This document shows positions 46,991 to 58,539 of a stretch of DNA of 64,000 bases, one piece after another. Position numbers and translations under genes: made by a program. Each line of letters starts with the position of its first letter. Positions within the stretch are counted from its first letter, which is position 1. The stretch is taken from positions 21,727,501 through 21,791,500 of the forward strand of contig CM072801.1 in NCBI GenBank assembly GCA_037013495.1, given 5' to 3'. The notes below the pieces were generated by a model, which was not told the origin of the DNA, did not search any database, and saw only the letters and a list, made by a program, of their open reading frames with translations. The DNA comes from Hippophae tibetana. Lineage: Eukaryota; Streptophyta; Magnoliopsida; Rosales; Elaeagnaceae.

Positions 46991-49842
46991 GATCCAAGGA
47001 TGGGGAAAGAGCTTGGGACCCGTCCTAGGGTCGGGCGTATGTTTCCCGTAAACAATCTTCATTTTCCACCTATTGCTCCTGCCTCTGTTGCTGCTGCAAC
47101 TGCTGCAGTTTCTTCCTTACCTTCTCTCGCACTTTGGCATTCTCGTCTTGGTCATGCTCCATCCTCTCGGGTACAACAGTTAGCTTCTAAAGGTCTATTG
47201 GGTTCTGTGTCCAAAGATAATTTTGATTGTACTTCATGTCAGTTAGGAAAACAACCAGCTTTACCTTTCAATAATAGTAAATCTATCTCTAATAGTATTT
47301 TTGAGTTAATTCATTCTGATGTTTGGGGACCTTATCCTGTTACTAGTATTTGTGGATCTCGATATTTTGTTATTTTTATTGATGATTATTCTCGTTATAG
47401 TTAGATCTTTCCAATAAAATCTCGTTTTGAAATCTTATCAATATACAATAACTTTGCAAAAATGGTTGAAACACAATTCTCCAAACATATCAAAACTTTT
47501 CGATCTTATAATGCTCTTGAATATACTCAAAATTCTTTTCAAACTCTATTACAGTCCTATGGCACTGTACATCATCTAACCTGTCCAGGAACCTCTCAAC
47601 AAAATGGTCGAGCCGAAAGAAAATGTCGTCATATTCTTGACACTGTTCGTGCTCTTCTTCTCTCTGCTAAAGTTCCTGCCCCATTTTGGGGTGAAGCTGC
47701 TCTTCATGCTGTTTATGCCATTAATCGCATTCCAAGCGGTGTCATTCATAATCAGACTCCGTATGAGCGCCTTTTTGGATCATCTCCTAACTATCATGAC
47801 CTTCACTCATTCGGATCTGTTTGTTTCGTTCTTCTTCAGCCTCATGAACACAACAAACTCAAGCCTCGATCTAGACTTTGTTGTTTTCTTGGTTATGGTG
47901 AAACTCAAAAAGGGTATCGATGCTATGATCCTGTCTCACATCGTCTTCATGTTTCCCGTAATGTTGTCTTTTAGGAACACTGCTTATTTGTTGAAATTTC
48001 TCACTTTCGTTCTTCACTAACTAATTCAAATGTTTTAGAAATTTTTCCAAATGAGTCTCTTGATCCTTCTACAGATACTTCTAATTCATCTTTGGACTTC
48101 ACTATTCAATCTTCAGATATTTTTGATGATATTCCTAGACAGGTCGTAGAAGAACAGGTTGATAATGAGCTACCTCACCTTGAACATAGGTCCCTTGCTC
48201 CTGCTCCGCCTGAAGATCCTCAACAAGACATTCCACCTCGCCACTCAACCCGAGTAAGATCCATTCCTACACATTTACTTGACTATCATTGTTACACTGC
48301 CCTTGCTACACTCCATGAGCCTCACACCTATCGTGAGGCATCTACTAATCCTTCTTGGAAGATTGCAATGAAAGAAGAAATTGATGCATTAACCAAAAAC
48401 CGTACTTGGGATCTTGTTACTCTCCCTCCTGGTCAATCTGTGGTTGGTAGTAAGTGGATATATAAGATCAAGACTCGCTCTGATGGGTCTATCGATCGCT
48501 ACAAGACTCGTCTTGTAGCAAGAGGTTTTACACAAGAGTATGGGATTGATTATGAAGAGACTTTTGCTCCAGTTGCCTGTATTTCCTCTGTTCGTACCCT
48601 TTAGCTGTTACCGCTGCTAATAAATAGGACCTTTTTCAGATGGATGTTAAAAATACATTCCTTAATAGGGATCTGCATGAAAAAGTCTATATGCAACCTC
48701 ATTCTGGTCTTTCTGTTGAAACAAATAAGGTTTGTCGCCTTCGACGTGCAATTTATGGCCTTAAACAAGCTCCACGAGCATGGTTTGCCAAATTTAGCTC
48801 CATCATCCTTCGCTTGGGTTACACTGCCAGTCCTTATGATTCTGCCTTATTTCTTCGTCGCAATGATAAAGGCACCATTTTGCTTCTTCTATATGTGGAT
48901 GATATGATCATAACTGGTGATGACCTTAGTGGCATTCAAGAACTCAAGGATTTTCTTAGTCAGCAGTTTGAGATGAAAGACCTTGGACATTTAAGCTATT
49001 TCTTGGGCCTTGAAATCACTCGTTCCACAGATGGTATTTACATTACTCAAGCAAAGTATGCATCTGACCTCATATCTCAAGCTGGACTCACTGACAGCAA
49101 GACTGTTGATACTCTAGTTGAACTTAATGCGCATCTGACACCATGAGAGGGGAAACCATTGTCTAATCCCTCTCTTTATAGACGATTGGTTGGCAGTCTG
49201 GTTTATCTTACAATTACTCATCCAGACATCTCTTATGTTGTTCATCAGGTGAGCCAGTATCTGTCTGCTCCACGATCGACTCATTATGCTGCTGTTCTGC
49301 GTATTCTACGATACTTGAAAGGCACTATCTTCCATGGCCTTTTCTACTCAGTTCAGTCTCTTTTAGTACTTCGTGCATTCTCTGATGCTGATTGGGCAGG
49401 AGATCCTACTGATTGCAGGTCCACTACAGGTTATTGCTTTCTCCTTGGTACTTCTTTGATTTCTTGGCGAAGTAAGAAACAAACCTTTGTGGCCCGCTCT
49501 AGTACTGAAGCAGAATATCGTGCTCTTGCTGATACCACATCTGAGCTCCTTTAGCTACAATGGCTTCTTAAGGATTTGGATGTGTCCACATCTTCTGCAA
49601 CTCTCCTTTATTGTGATAATCAGAGTGCCATTCATATTGCTCACAACGATGTCTTCCATGAACGAACTAAACACATCGAGATTGATTGTCACTTTATTTG
49701 CTCTCATCTTATCCATGGTGTTCTCAAGTTTTTCCCCGTTTCCTCCAACGATCAACTTGCAGATATTTTTACCAAGGCACTTCCCAAAGGACGCACTCGT
49801 AATTTGGTTGACAACCTCAAGTTGGTCTCACATCCACCTTGA
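46991..49842 (+). pseudogene. copia integrase-reverse transcriptase-RNase H, several stops
   Basis: Blocks in order: 47000-47404 GAG-pre-integrase LWHSRLGH and integrase start HSDVWGPYP; 47462-47974 integrase core with GTSQQNGRAERKCRHIL and PFWGEAALHAVY; 48092-48604 linker and RT start [29 protein letters not shown]; 48640-49146 RT with YGLKQAPRAWFAKF and LLLLYVDDMIIT; 49159-49554 connection and RNase H start FSDADWAGDPTDCRST, SSTEAEYRALA; 49576-49842 RNase H end [20 protein letters not shown]. Stops at 47402, 48625 and 49552 each replace an expected Trp. There is also a one-base deletion near 48604 and a TGA at 49144-49146. Confidence 0.92.
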
Positions 49843-49855
49843 GTTTAAGGGGAGC

Positions 49856-50036
49856 TGTTAACGTATATCTAATAATATATTAATATATATATTTGCTAAT
49901 GTATATCTCTTTACTTCTAACATATATGTATCTAGTTACTTTAGACATATCTAGTTTACTTGTAACTCTTGTATAAAGGTACCATGTATATTCATTTATT
50001 CACAAAATAAAATACAATCATTAAGTATTTCTAACA
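49856..50036 (+). repeat. 3' LTR of the copia element
   Basis: TGTTAACGTATATC to TATTTCTAACA; about 94-95 % identical to the 5' LTR by eye, with a four-base shorter TA run. Confidence 0.92.
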
Positions 50037-52707
50037 TAAAGTATTAAATTCTTAAGTTAAATACTAAAATAAATTTGTAGATAAACTGTTTTATTTACTT
50101 TTTAATATTAAAATAACTTTGTATTAATATTAAAATATATATATTTAGACACTTTTTATCATCTTAATTTTTGTTTTTTTTTATTTAAAACATTTAAAAT
50201 TTAAATCATATATAATATACATTTAAGTTATTCTTTTAACTAAACATAAAAGAAAAAAAAATGGAGGCTCAACTTAGACTAATGCATAACTTATTATATT
50301 AGGTCATGCCCGATACTACCTTAAAAGGGTTTTGACTGGATTTTACTAACCTTTAATCCAACTCTTTACGCCACTATTAGAGCCTATTAATTAAGAAAGT
50401 GTTGAAGCTAGGGATATCTTTCAATAATTTAAACTTTTAAGAATATTGTATGCTAATTTTTCTCTAATAAAAATCATAGTAATCATTGGATGAACAGGCA
50501 ATATTAGTAATTTAATTCGCAAATTAATTTGCATTGTGCTGGAAGTGATTTATTCACATGTGGCCTTTGTATTTTGTTTTGGGGAGGGATATCAAAAAAA
50601 TGAAGGCTTAATTACTGATTATTGTCTCTCTCAACTAGCCCTCTTTTTGACTAGAGATTGGATATATAAACTCTCTTGACTTCGATAAGATAGAATAATC
50701 TTCTGGGCTGTTAATTATTGGAGGAACATTTAAATATCAATTTGTTATATATATATTTCAAATGAAGTCATGCATAGTGATTAAATGTAGTATTTTTATT
50801 TTTTATTTTAGGAAAAAAAGAAAAGTTACTGGATAAATAACTTATTAGTAATATTTGATATGATTGGTTATATGGTATAATTCTCATTTAATTGTAAAGA
50901 TTTTTCTTAATAATAGTAATTAAAGATATAATAAAAGGACTATTATTTTATATCTATATGTGAGGAATAAATTTAATTTAAATCAAACTTAAAATACAGT
51001 TGTAGAGCTAACAAAACTAACTATGATATTGAATGTTAGATAGATTCATAGAATCTATATAATGATATTGTGATCTTAAAGGGCCGGTTAAAAAAGAAAA
51101 AAACTGTTTTTTTTTTAAATAAGACAGGGTCATGCTAGAGATATGAGTTTTTATTGTATAGCCGTTAGCAATTTTCACATGGCCACCGACTGAAATACGA
51201 TTATAATAATTGTAGTTTTTTTAATGTATCTAATATCTGTCAACGTCTTATTTCATCAACAATTCAAACATATCGCTGCATTCCATATTCAACATTTTTG
51301 AACGGCGAAGATTGGTCGGTTGTTAGCTTTCTTTGTCATAACAGTTGAAAGAAAATTTCAACAGAGTCTACTATGTAGATATTAGAGATTGAATAGTCGT
51401 TTAATTATTTTTTTAAAAATAAAAATAATATATATATATATCTAAAATTTATAATAAAAAAATTATTATACATTATTTTATTTTAAAATGTTATATAAAT
51501 TAAATTACGATTATATAGTGTCATTTTTGTTATAAATTTTATGTGTATTATTTTTTTTATAATTTTTTATTATGTTTTAAGTGATTTAATCCATTACATT
51601 TAAGAAAGTGACTCCAGGTCAAATTATTTTTGGTTATTTTTTTATTTTCTTCTTCTATGTTTTAAAGATTTTATTTAAAAAATATATTTTAACAATTATT
51701 CATATTAAAACTTTATTTGATAACTGAATTTTTCTTAAATAGTTAATGAATCTAAATATACTTTTTTATAAGTCGTTTTTTTTAAACAAATGGAATTAAA
51801 CTGCTTATAAAAATAAACTTGTAGATAAATGATACAGTTATATAATTGATTTTACTTTTTTAACTCTTTCTAATAAATATATATATATATATATATTTGT
51901 TTAGGAAATATTAAAATGAAACTCTTCTTAAGAACAGAGATTATAAGATGAAAATAAACCCAAAAACAATTAGGAGATTTACATATTTAAATGATTCAGT
52001 TAGCAAAAACGTTTGTGACCCATGCACCCAATTCACATTCTTACCCTCAGCCGACAGGTAAAAAGTGGGTCGGTGGTGATTCGATTTTGAAGTAAATATT
52101 CTACCCTTTACATAAAGTTGTACATAGAATAACAACGTTCATGTATCATTCATTCCTATGCTTCTTTTTTTCTTTTTTCCTTTCTTTTTAAACATCATTA
52201 TATGTTCTCACCAAAACCTTAAAATTACATGTGCTTATTCTAGTATTGTCGGTTTAATTTTCTTTTCATAACTTGCATATAACCAGACAACGGCAAACCT
52301 AAGAAGGTCACACTCACCCTGAAAATCATGACTAAAGTCTACTAGAGAAATCAACGCACATTCTTTAACTAAGAAAAACAAAGATATAAAACAAAAGGAG
52401 AGATAGGAAGAATTAATTAAGAAACTCATATACCATATATTTTATATCATTCTTTACAAACCCCAAAATAGCAAACCCCATTGTTTCCAATTCCACATGT
52501 AAGATCAAACAACCACTAGCCTAAACTCGATCATCATAAAAAAAAAAGGGCTAAAATGGTAATCAACATCAGGAGTACGTACCGGTATAATGGAGTTTGC
52601 ATCTGCATTACCCTCCAAAAAAAAAGAGTCAGTAAACTGAATTAAACTAGATATATAATTAATTAATAAAGTGGCAATTAATAATGTACTTCATGTTATC
52701 TATATAT
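50037..52707. other. Intergenic region downstream of the WRKY gene
   Basis: AT-rich, with a (TA)n run at 51881-51899. The part right of about 52430 should contain the 3' UTR of the minus-strand WRKY gene. No other gene is recognised. Confidence 0.5.
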
Positions 52708-54103
52708 CTAGTCTTGCTTCAACATGTTAGAGGGCAGAATGTCTTGAAGAAGACCATAGTCTGAAAGTAAAGCAGAAGCAGTTTCAGGACTACAAAAGTG
52801 CTTCTGATCACGTAGAAAAGCTGCATTAATATTACAGCTTGTTGGGCCATTATGATCATAACCGTAACTCAAATGTGCAGATAAGTTATCAACAAAGGGT
52901 TGTTTCTGTAGCTGTTGGTGATGATTATAATGAGGCTGCAGGGTTCTTGTAAATGAAGTAGGATAGTTCGTAAGACATCCGGCGCCAGAGAGGAACGAGG
53001 CCGGAGATGCAACAGAGTGAGTAGTAGACGTTGTACGAGAGATGGAAGGGCTGGGATGGGTATGTTGGCCTTCGTAAGTAGTAACCACAATGCTAGAGTC
53101 AGTGAAGGATCTCTCTACTCTCTTCTTCACATTACATGAGGCACTAGTGCAACGATAGTAACTCCTAATTATAACAATAATAATCATGAAACAATTAAAA
53201 CTAAAACAGTATAATGTATTGTTTTTAGCATATAATTAACTATCATATCAGGTTTGTAGATGGTGTGATAAATATAATTTTTCTTTCTAGAAATTAAACT
53301 GCTGAGTGAGGTGTTTGTTAATTACCTGGGAAAGGGGCTGTTTTTGACAGCTTTTTGACCGTACTTTCTCCATCTGTAACCGTCTTCTAGATGATCAACC
53401 TCACTTTTTGTCATGAAGGCAACTCTTGGTTCTTTGTTCCCCTTTTGATTTGTTCTCTTCGCTTTCAACCTTATACCCCAAAAAACCACAATAATATCAA
53501 TATATCATAAAATTCCCCAATTTTTTTTCTTTCGAAAAACTGAAATATCTAGCCTGTTCTATACCTGTCACCCAGATCACACCAATTACTGTTTTAAAGT
53601 ACCGATTTTTAGTTAAAACATGGTTTTGAGTTGATCGATATGTTGATGAATCTTAATTTGTTGGACAACATATAGAAAAAAAAACATTTATGAATTAAAA
53701 TTAGAATACTGAAAAGAATGACTCACTGTTTTTTGGTGGAGTTTTGTTGGTCATGTTGTTGATGATCTTGATCAATAATATGAGATTTAGTATTGAGTTC
53801 CTGATTATTAACTGCCTCACTTGAAGCCGATGAAATCGAGGAAGAGTTATTTGGAGAAGTAGGCTGATTCAAGATCTCTGAATTCTCTTTTTCGGTGAGA
53901 GTTGGAATACTTGGAGATGCACTCCTAGAAAATGCTTGAGGAAAATCAAATAGTGAAGGAGTAAAGTCCTGGACAGTACCTAGAAGCTCCATAAACCCTA
54001 AAGAACTCTTATCGGATTCAGAGAAATCAAAAAATGGATTTGACATAGTTTCAGATATTAATCCATTTCTATTATCTTCCATCTTTATCATTCTATTCTC
54101 CAT
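52708..54103 (-). CDS. WRKY23: WRKY transcription factor, group IIc, WRKY23-like, 325 aa
   Basis: Exons 53727-54103, 53326-53469 and 52708-53164 (minus strand) join in frame to 978 bases. The second intron splits the domain at the Arg before SYYRC, the conserved position for this group. Residues 34-42 carry SLGFMELLG and about 80-95 a Ser-rich [13 protein letters not shown], both typical of WRKY23. The basic stretch [16 protein letters not shown] precedes the domain. WRKYGQK is at 159-165; the zinc finger is C179-x4-C184-x23-H208-x-H210, the IIc pattern. The C-terminal [15 protein letters not shown] is also WRKY23-like. It should bind W-boxes in nuclear DNA. Arabidopsis WRKY23 acts downstream of auxin, in flavonol synthesis and root development, and is induced at nematode feeding sites; that role here is inferred. 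No defects are seen. Confidence 0.94.
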
Positions 54104-54241
54104 CTCACTTTCAAATCTTCAAATTAATTGTTTATAACAGATAGATAGCTCATGAAAGAGAGAAAGTGTGTGTTAGGACTGAAAATGTTTTACTCAGAAA
54201 GAGGAGAGAGAGAGAGAGATACTAGGGTAGGATTGATATGG

Positions 54242-54247
54242 TTTATA
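54242..54247 (-). promoter_or_regulatory. Probable TATA box of the WRKY gene
   Basis: Minus-strand TATAAA, 139 bases upstream of the start codon, which would leave a leader of about 110 bases containing GA-rich repeats. Confidence 0.6.
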
Positions 54248-54315
54248 AAGAGAAGAGAATTGAAAGAGAGAGAGTAATTGTGTAAAGACTAGTAGAGGGG
54301 TGGGGGCATCCAATA

Positions 54316-54445
54316 TTGACTGGCAATTGTAGGTCAATTAGTGTACGGACCAAGACAAAAGCCGGTAAAACAAATTTAATGCATGGTTAAGGAGTCAGAC
54401 AAATTCATAGACGCTTTCAGACGTAAGCGTTTCGGGGTTTTGACC
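54316..54445. promoter_or_regulatory. W-boxes upstream of the WRKY gene
   Basis: TTGACT at 54316-54321, GGTCAA (TTGACC on the minus strand) at 54332-54337 and TTGACC at 54440-54445, about 70-200 bases upstream of the TATA box. WRKY promoters often carry such sites for auto- or cross-regulation. Confidence 0.6.
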
Positions 54446-55139
54446 AGTGAACCGTTGGCCTAATAAAATTTCATTTTTATTTTTTTATGAGCGTATATAT
54501 ATATATATATATTGTGATCATGTGATGTATACATGTTTATTATAACATAAATGAAAAAAAAAAAAGAGTTAAAAGGGAAATAAATTGAATAAATCACATA
54601 AAAATCAAAGAGATTTTTTTTACCTAGTATAAGAGAAAGAGTTATATGAGATTGGTTTATGGATAAGGTAGAAAAAATTCATTAATTTTTTACATGAATA
54701 TATTTATTTATCTATAAGTAATCTCATTTTATTATAATTATTAATAGTATATTTTTAAAATTATTAAATTTAATTATATAGATAGAAATTTACTCATATA
54801 AATGTTTTTCTTAGTATAGAGTATATATATATATTTCATATTTTCTTTAAATAATATATTATATATATATATCTTATTAGAGATATACTCAAGTATTTCT
54901 GACCCACTTATATTAATTATTAAGTTTGTTTTCACTTTTTTGCTCTCATTTTGGAAAATTATAATAAATTCTTTTGCTAATCAATAGAGTATATATAACT
55001 ATAATGAGATTATTCTCCTATTGGCCTAGTGTGAATGGGAATTATTAGCACGTGAGGTTCTTACGGTTTCTGTGGCCGTAAACATGAAACCTGCGCTGTT
55101 CGTATGTGATCCCAAATCCTAGACAATATATATATATAA
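54446..55139. other. Distal WRKY upstream region and AT-rich DNA
   Basis: Contains TA repeats near 54495, 54823 and 54860 and no recognised gene. It ends at the LTR of the mini copia element. Confidence 0.5.
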
Positions 55140-55323
55140 TGTTAAATTATCTTAAATTTTGTAATACACTTTTATTATTTTATTTCATTTATAACAGACT
55201 TACTATTATACTTTTATTCGGACTCCTATAAATAAGAATTTATATATATATATTCTAAATACACTAATAACAAGAGAATCAATACAATAAATCAATATTT
55301 TTTATTTATTTATACTCTTAACA
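55140..55323 (+). repeat. 5' LTR of the mini copia element
   Basis: TGTTAAATTATCTTAAATTTT to TATACTCTTAACA. The CTCCTATAAATAAGAAT segment near 55225 probably contains the TATA box. Confidence 0.82.
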
Positions 55324-56019
55324 TAATATCAAAGCCTTTTATATACCTCTAAAATTTTTATCAAAATTTTGTCTATATTCATTACAGAAAATCACAATCA
55401 CTTATATTAATCCAATTAAAGTCAAAATATCATCATCATACTCATCTCATCTATAAAATTTCAATACCACCAAAATCCTTCTAAAATAACCTCTTACGTG
55501 CCACCTAAAGGATATGTTTGCAAAACCTACGCTCCAACCCACTCGCAGGCCCAATCTGCTCTGCAACTCACAACTGATTTGCGCTCCAACCTCGTTCAAC
55601 CCGCGCTCCAATCGCACCCCAACTTGATTCACCATAATTATTTCTCTTTATAGTTTCGATTCAGTACCATTCCAACCGGCTCTCCACCATTTTTAGGCTT
55701 ATTTCGACTTCTCTTTTAATTTTTAAGGTTATTTTTGACCTATCTAAACTCTTTTATATAGTTTCCTTGTATTCCTTTAAAATAGACCGAAATGATGTCC
55801 CCAAATAACCTATGCCACCCTTGATGATACTAACTACCTAGCATGAACACAAACAATGAAAGTTTCTTAAAAAAATGCAAGTTATAATGTCTCATAACTG
55901 GTGATATCTCTATACCCATCAAAGAAACCATTGAAACAGACTCTTTATTTGTTGACCGTTTTGAAGACTGAGAGAGTAAACATCATCAAATTATTACCTG
56001 ATTTCCCAACATAACTCTA

Positions 56020-56329
56020 TCCTCAATAACTTTTTTGGCTCCGTTGGCTTCTTGCTGATATGGATGTTCTCTAGTCAACCTTAACTATCATATATTATGA
56101 CAATTATAGTGCTATTTAGATTGCTAACAATAATGTATTTCATGAACAAACAAAACATATCGAGATTGATTGTCATTTTGTTCGACAACATGTTCTTCAA
56201 GACACTATTTGTCTCAAATCAGTATATTCCACAGATCAAATAGCTGATATCTTCACCAAATCTCATCCACTAGATAGATTTCAAGACTTAGCTTCCAAAC
56301 TTAAGTTGATTGTTTCTCCTCCTTCTTGA
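56020..56329 (+). pseudogene. copia RNase H C-terminal remnant
   Basis: Reads [38 protein letters not shown] and LASKLKLIVSPPS before TGA at 56327-56329. Two stops interrupt the preceding LRWLLADMDVL and YYDN region. It matches the RNase H end of the element at 44752. Confidence 0.88.
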
Positions 56330-56342
56330 GTTTAAGGGGAGA

Positions 56343-56517
56343 TGTTAAGTTATATTAAATATTGTACTTCACTTATACCACACTTATACTATTATACTTC
56401 TCTTTACAGCCCTATAAATAGGGTTTCCTATATATATTCTAAACATACCAATGACAACAGAATCAATACAATAAATAAGTTTTTCTTATCTCTTTATTCT
56501 CTTAACAAGAAAAAATA
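56343..56517 (+). repeat. 3' LTR of the mini copia element
   Basis: TGTTAAGTTATATTAAATAT to TATTCTCTTAACA, with CCCTATAAATAGGG near 56410 as the probable TATA region. Confidence 0.82.
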
Positions 56518-56908
56518 TCAATTGTGTAAATTGCCAACATATATTTTGTTTTGTTTTGCTTTTTCATATTTTATCTTCTTTTCAACTAGCGTATTCTTTT
56601 TTAAAACAAATTTAGTGTGTGGAATTATGTATTATCAATTGGCAATTATATGTTGACATGCTATTATTTTCAAACAATTTAATTCACTCACTTTTCACTT
56701 TTGTTAAAATGCTTTAATTTTTCTTTCCTAAAATGATATACATAAACCACATCTTTAATACTTTATGATATAGAATTCACAAATAATTCTCAATTAAATT
56801 AGGAGATATTATAATTCATAATTTCATGACATTTTATTTTGGTGAACTGCTCGTAATATTAAGATGTAATTTTAAAAAAATAAAAATAAATCATTTTTTT
56901 TCTAAGTT
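56518..56908. other. AT-rich spacer between two copia elements
   Basis: No gene or repeat end is recognised. Confidence 0.45.
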
Positions 56909-57284
56909 TGATCTTATAATATTTTACACTATTCAACCTTTCTTAAAAGCTCTAAAATAGTCATAAAAAATAAAAAAATAACTAATATATATCTAGAGAA
57001 AAACATAATACAAATAAAAATAAGTGGTTGGAATTAGTACTTCGTGAGTAAGTAAAATAGGGTGATTATGATTAAAATGATAGTTTTGGTCTTCAGGTGA
57101 AATTAGTGAATAATATCTAAAATAATTAATTAAAGTAAATTGATAAACTTATGTTAAACATATTTATTCACCTATAAATGCCTATGTCCATTGCTCATAT
57201 AATGTAAGTTGAAAGGAGAGAGATATTCATCAAAAATCTCTTTAAAACCTCTTTCTTAATTGTCTATGTCTCTCTCATTTAACA
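56909..57284 (+). repeat. 5' LTR of the old copia element
   Basis: TGATCTTATAATATTTTACAC to TCTCATTTAACA. It shares TTTACACTATT, CTTTCTTAAAAGCT and ATAATATCTA-AATAATTAATTAAA blocks with the right LTR. Confidence 0.78.
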
Positions 57285-57359
57285 AATTGGTATCAAAGCA
57301 CATGACAACTAATGTCTCAAATACTTTTGTTTCTTTCATGTCTCGTTTCAATTGAGATG

Positions 57360-58480
57360 ATTTAATTATTAGAGCTAAATTATGAAAGTGTTGCTTAAAT
57401 CTCTTGAGTTATAGAGCATTGTACAAGAAGGTTATAAAGAATCTGTAAATGAAGATAAATTTTTGTCTATAGTTCATAAAAATGACTTGAGGAAGAAAGA
57501 CAACAATGTTTTTTATCAAATTTATCAAGCATTTAAAAAGTTAATTTATGAAAGAATTGTTAAAATAACCACAACAAAGAAAACATGAAAAATTCTTCAT
57601 ACAACTTACAAAGATAAAAATGGTACATTTTCAATGTTTAAGAGCGTGATTAATTTGAAAAATATTCCTATATATAATAAAAAATTATATATTTTTCTAA
57701 CATTAGTTGTATAGAATAGAGCATTCGAGTCATATCTGATGAAAATAATAACATTCATGTGCATTAGTAATTTTAGTGGGCAATTAGAATATATATAAAG
57801 TGAATACGATCAAGGATGGCTCTTTTCCTAGTAATTAAGTACTATACATTGAACCTTTTAAAAAAGTAATAGCATTCATTTATTAAAAACATAAAATTAT
57901 TTTTTTTATTGATAGAATTAAAAACATTGGATTATACAAAAAAAAAATAGAGAATAAATCAATTTCTGATTATTTCACATGACTAAATTTCATTGTAAAT
58001 GAAATGGTGTCAAATGAAAAAAAATATATAAAAGAATCAAGAGTTGTTGTAAAACTTTTGTGCACCTTACTAAAAAAGTTTGATTATGTAATTGCTACAA
58101 TTGAAGAATCTAAATATATTAATTTATTCCTTCTTCATTAAATCCTTCCAAGGGAGACTTAAAATTCATGAAATTTATATTAACAAGAGAAATTCAATTG
58201 ATATTTATTATTTTTTAAATTATCAAGTTCTTTAATCTCAAGTTATTTTTTAGGGAGGTCATGACATAAGGAGAGATCATGCTGGTTATGGATGAGGTAA
58301 AGGTGAAAGAGTAACAAATTTTTAGGACGTGACAGAGGTTCCTCGAATACTAAATGGTTAAAGCAAAATATATCCCAATTAAGTTTAAATAATTTCCAAA
58401 GGGGGAAATGTCGTGGCTACAATCAAAGAGGTAAAAAATGTTATCACAATGAATGTTGGCATCGTTAAAATGAAAATATG
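57360..58480 (+). pseudogene. copia gag remnants, interrupted
   Basis: Gag begins near 57360; KVLLKSLEL, DLRKKDNNVFYQIYQAFKKL and KITTTKKT are recognisable up to about 57640. Inserted sequence follows, and gag resumes near 57940 with ISDYFT, NFIVNEMVSNEKKYIKES and LLKKFDYVIATIEESK. A degraded zinc knuckle lies near 58405-58460 (CRGYNQRGKKCYHNECW). Confidence 0.75.
57648..57815 (+). repeat. Dispersed ~165-bp repeat, copy 1 (inside gag)
   Basis: Starts GATTAATTTGAAAAATATTC and contains CTATATATAATAAAAAA and CATTCATGTGCATTA. A second copy in the same orientation is at 61861-62031. The border with gag is abrupt. Confidence 0.82.
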
Positions 58481-58539
58481 AGAATGGATTTGGCAACAAA
58501 GTAGAAAACAATGAAACTTTGTTGATTGCATGCCAAGAT

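Larger units (their letters stand above)
44752..50036 (+). mobile_element. Nearly full-length Ty1/copia retrotransposon with short LTRs
   Basis: LTRs 44752-44936 and 49856-50036 (185 and 181 bp) differ at about ten bases plus one TA-repeat indel. The primer-binding site TGGTATCAGAGC (44937-44948) is a perfect initiator-Met match. A polypurine tract AAGGGGAGC precedes the 3' LTR. Flanking pentamers TAAAT and TAAAG match at four of five. Gag, protease, integrase, reverse transcriptase and RNase H are all present in order, but several stops and frameshifts disable them. It is the youngest and most complete retroelement in the window. Confidence 0.93.
55140..56517 (+). mobile_element. Mini copia element retaining only leader and RNase H end
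   Basis: LTRs 55140-55323 and 56343-56517 are similar and share the boundaries TGTTAA and CTCTTAACA. A degenerate primer site TAATATCAAAGCC adjoins the left LTR. The interior is about 1.0 kb: a leader-like part and the last ~100 codons of RNase H. The sequence before the 3' LTR, GAGTTTAAGGGGAG, is identical to that of the copia element at 44752, so the two belong to related families. No matching target duplication was found. Confidence 0.85.
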
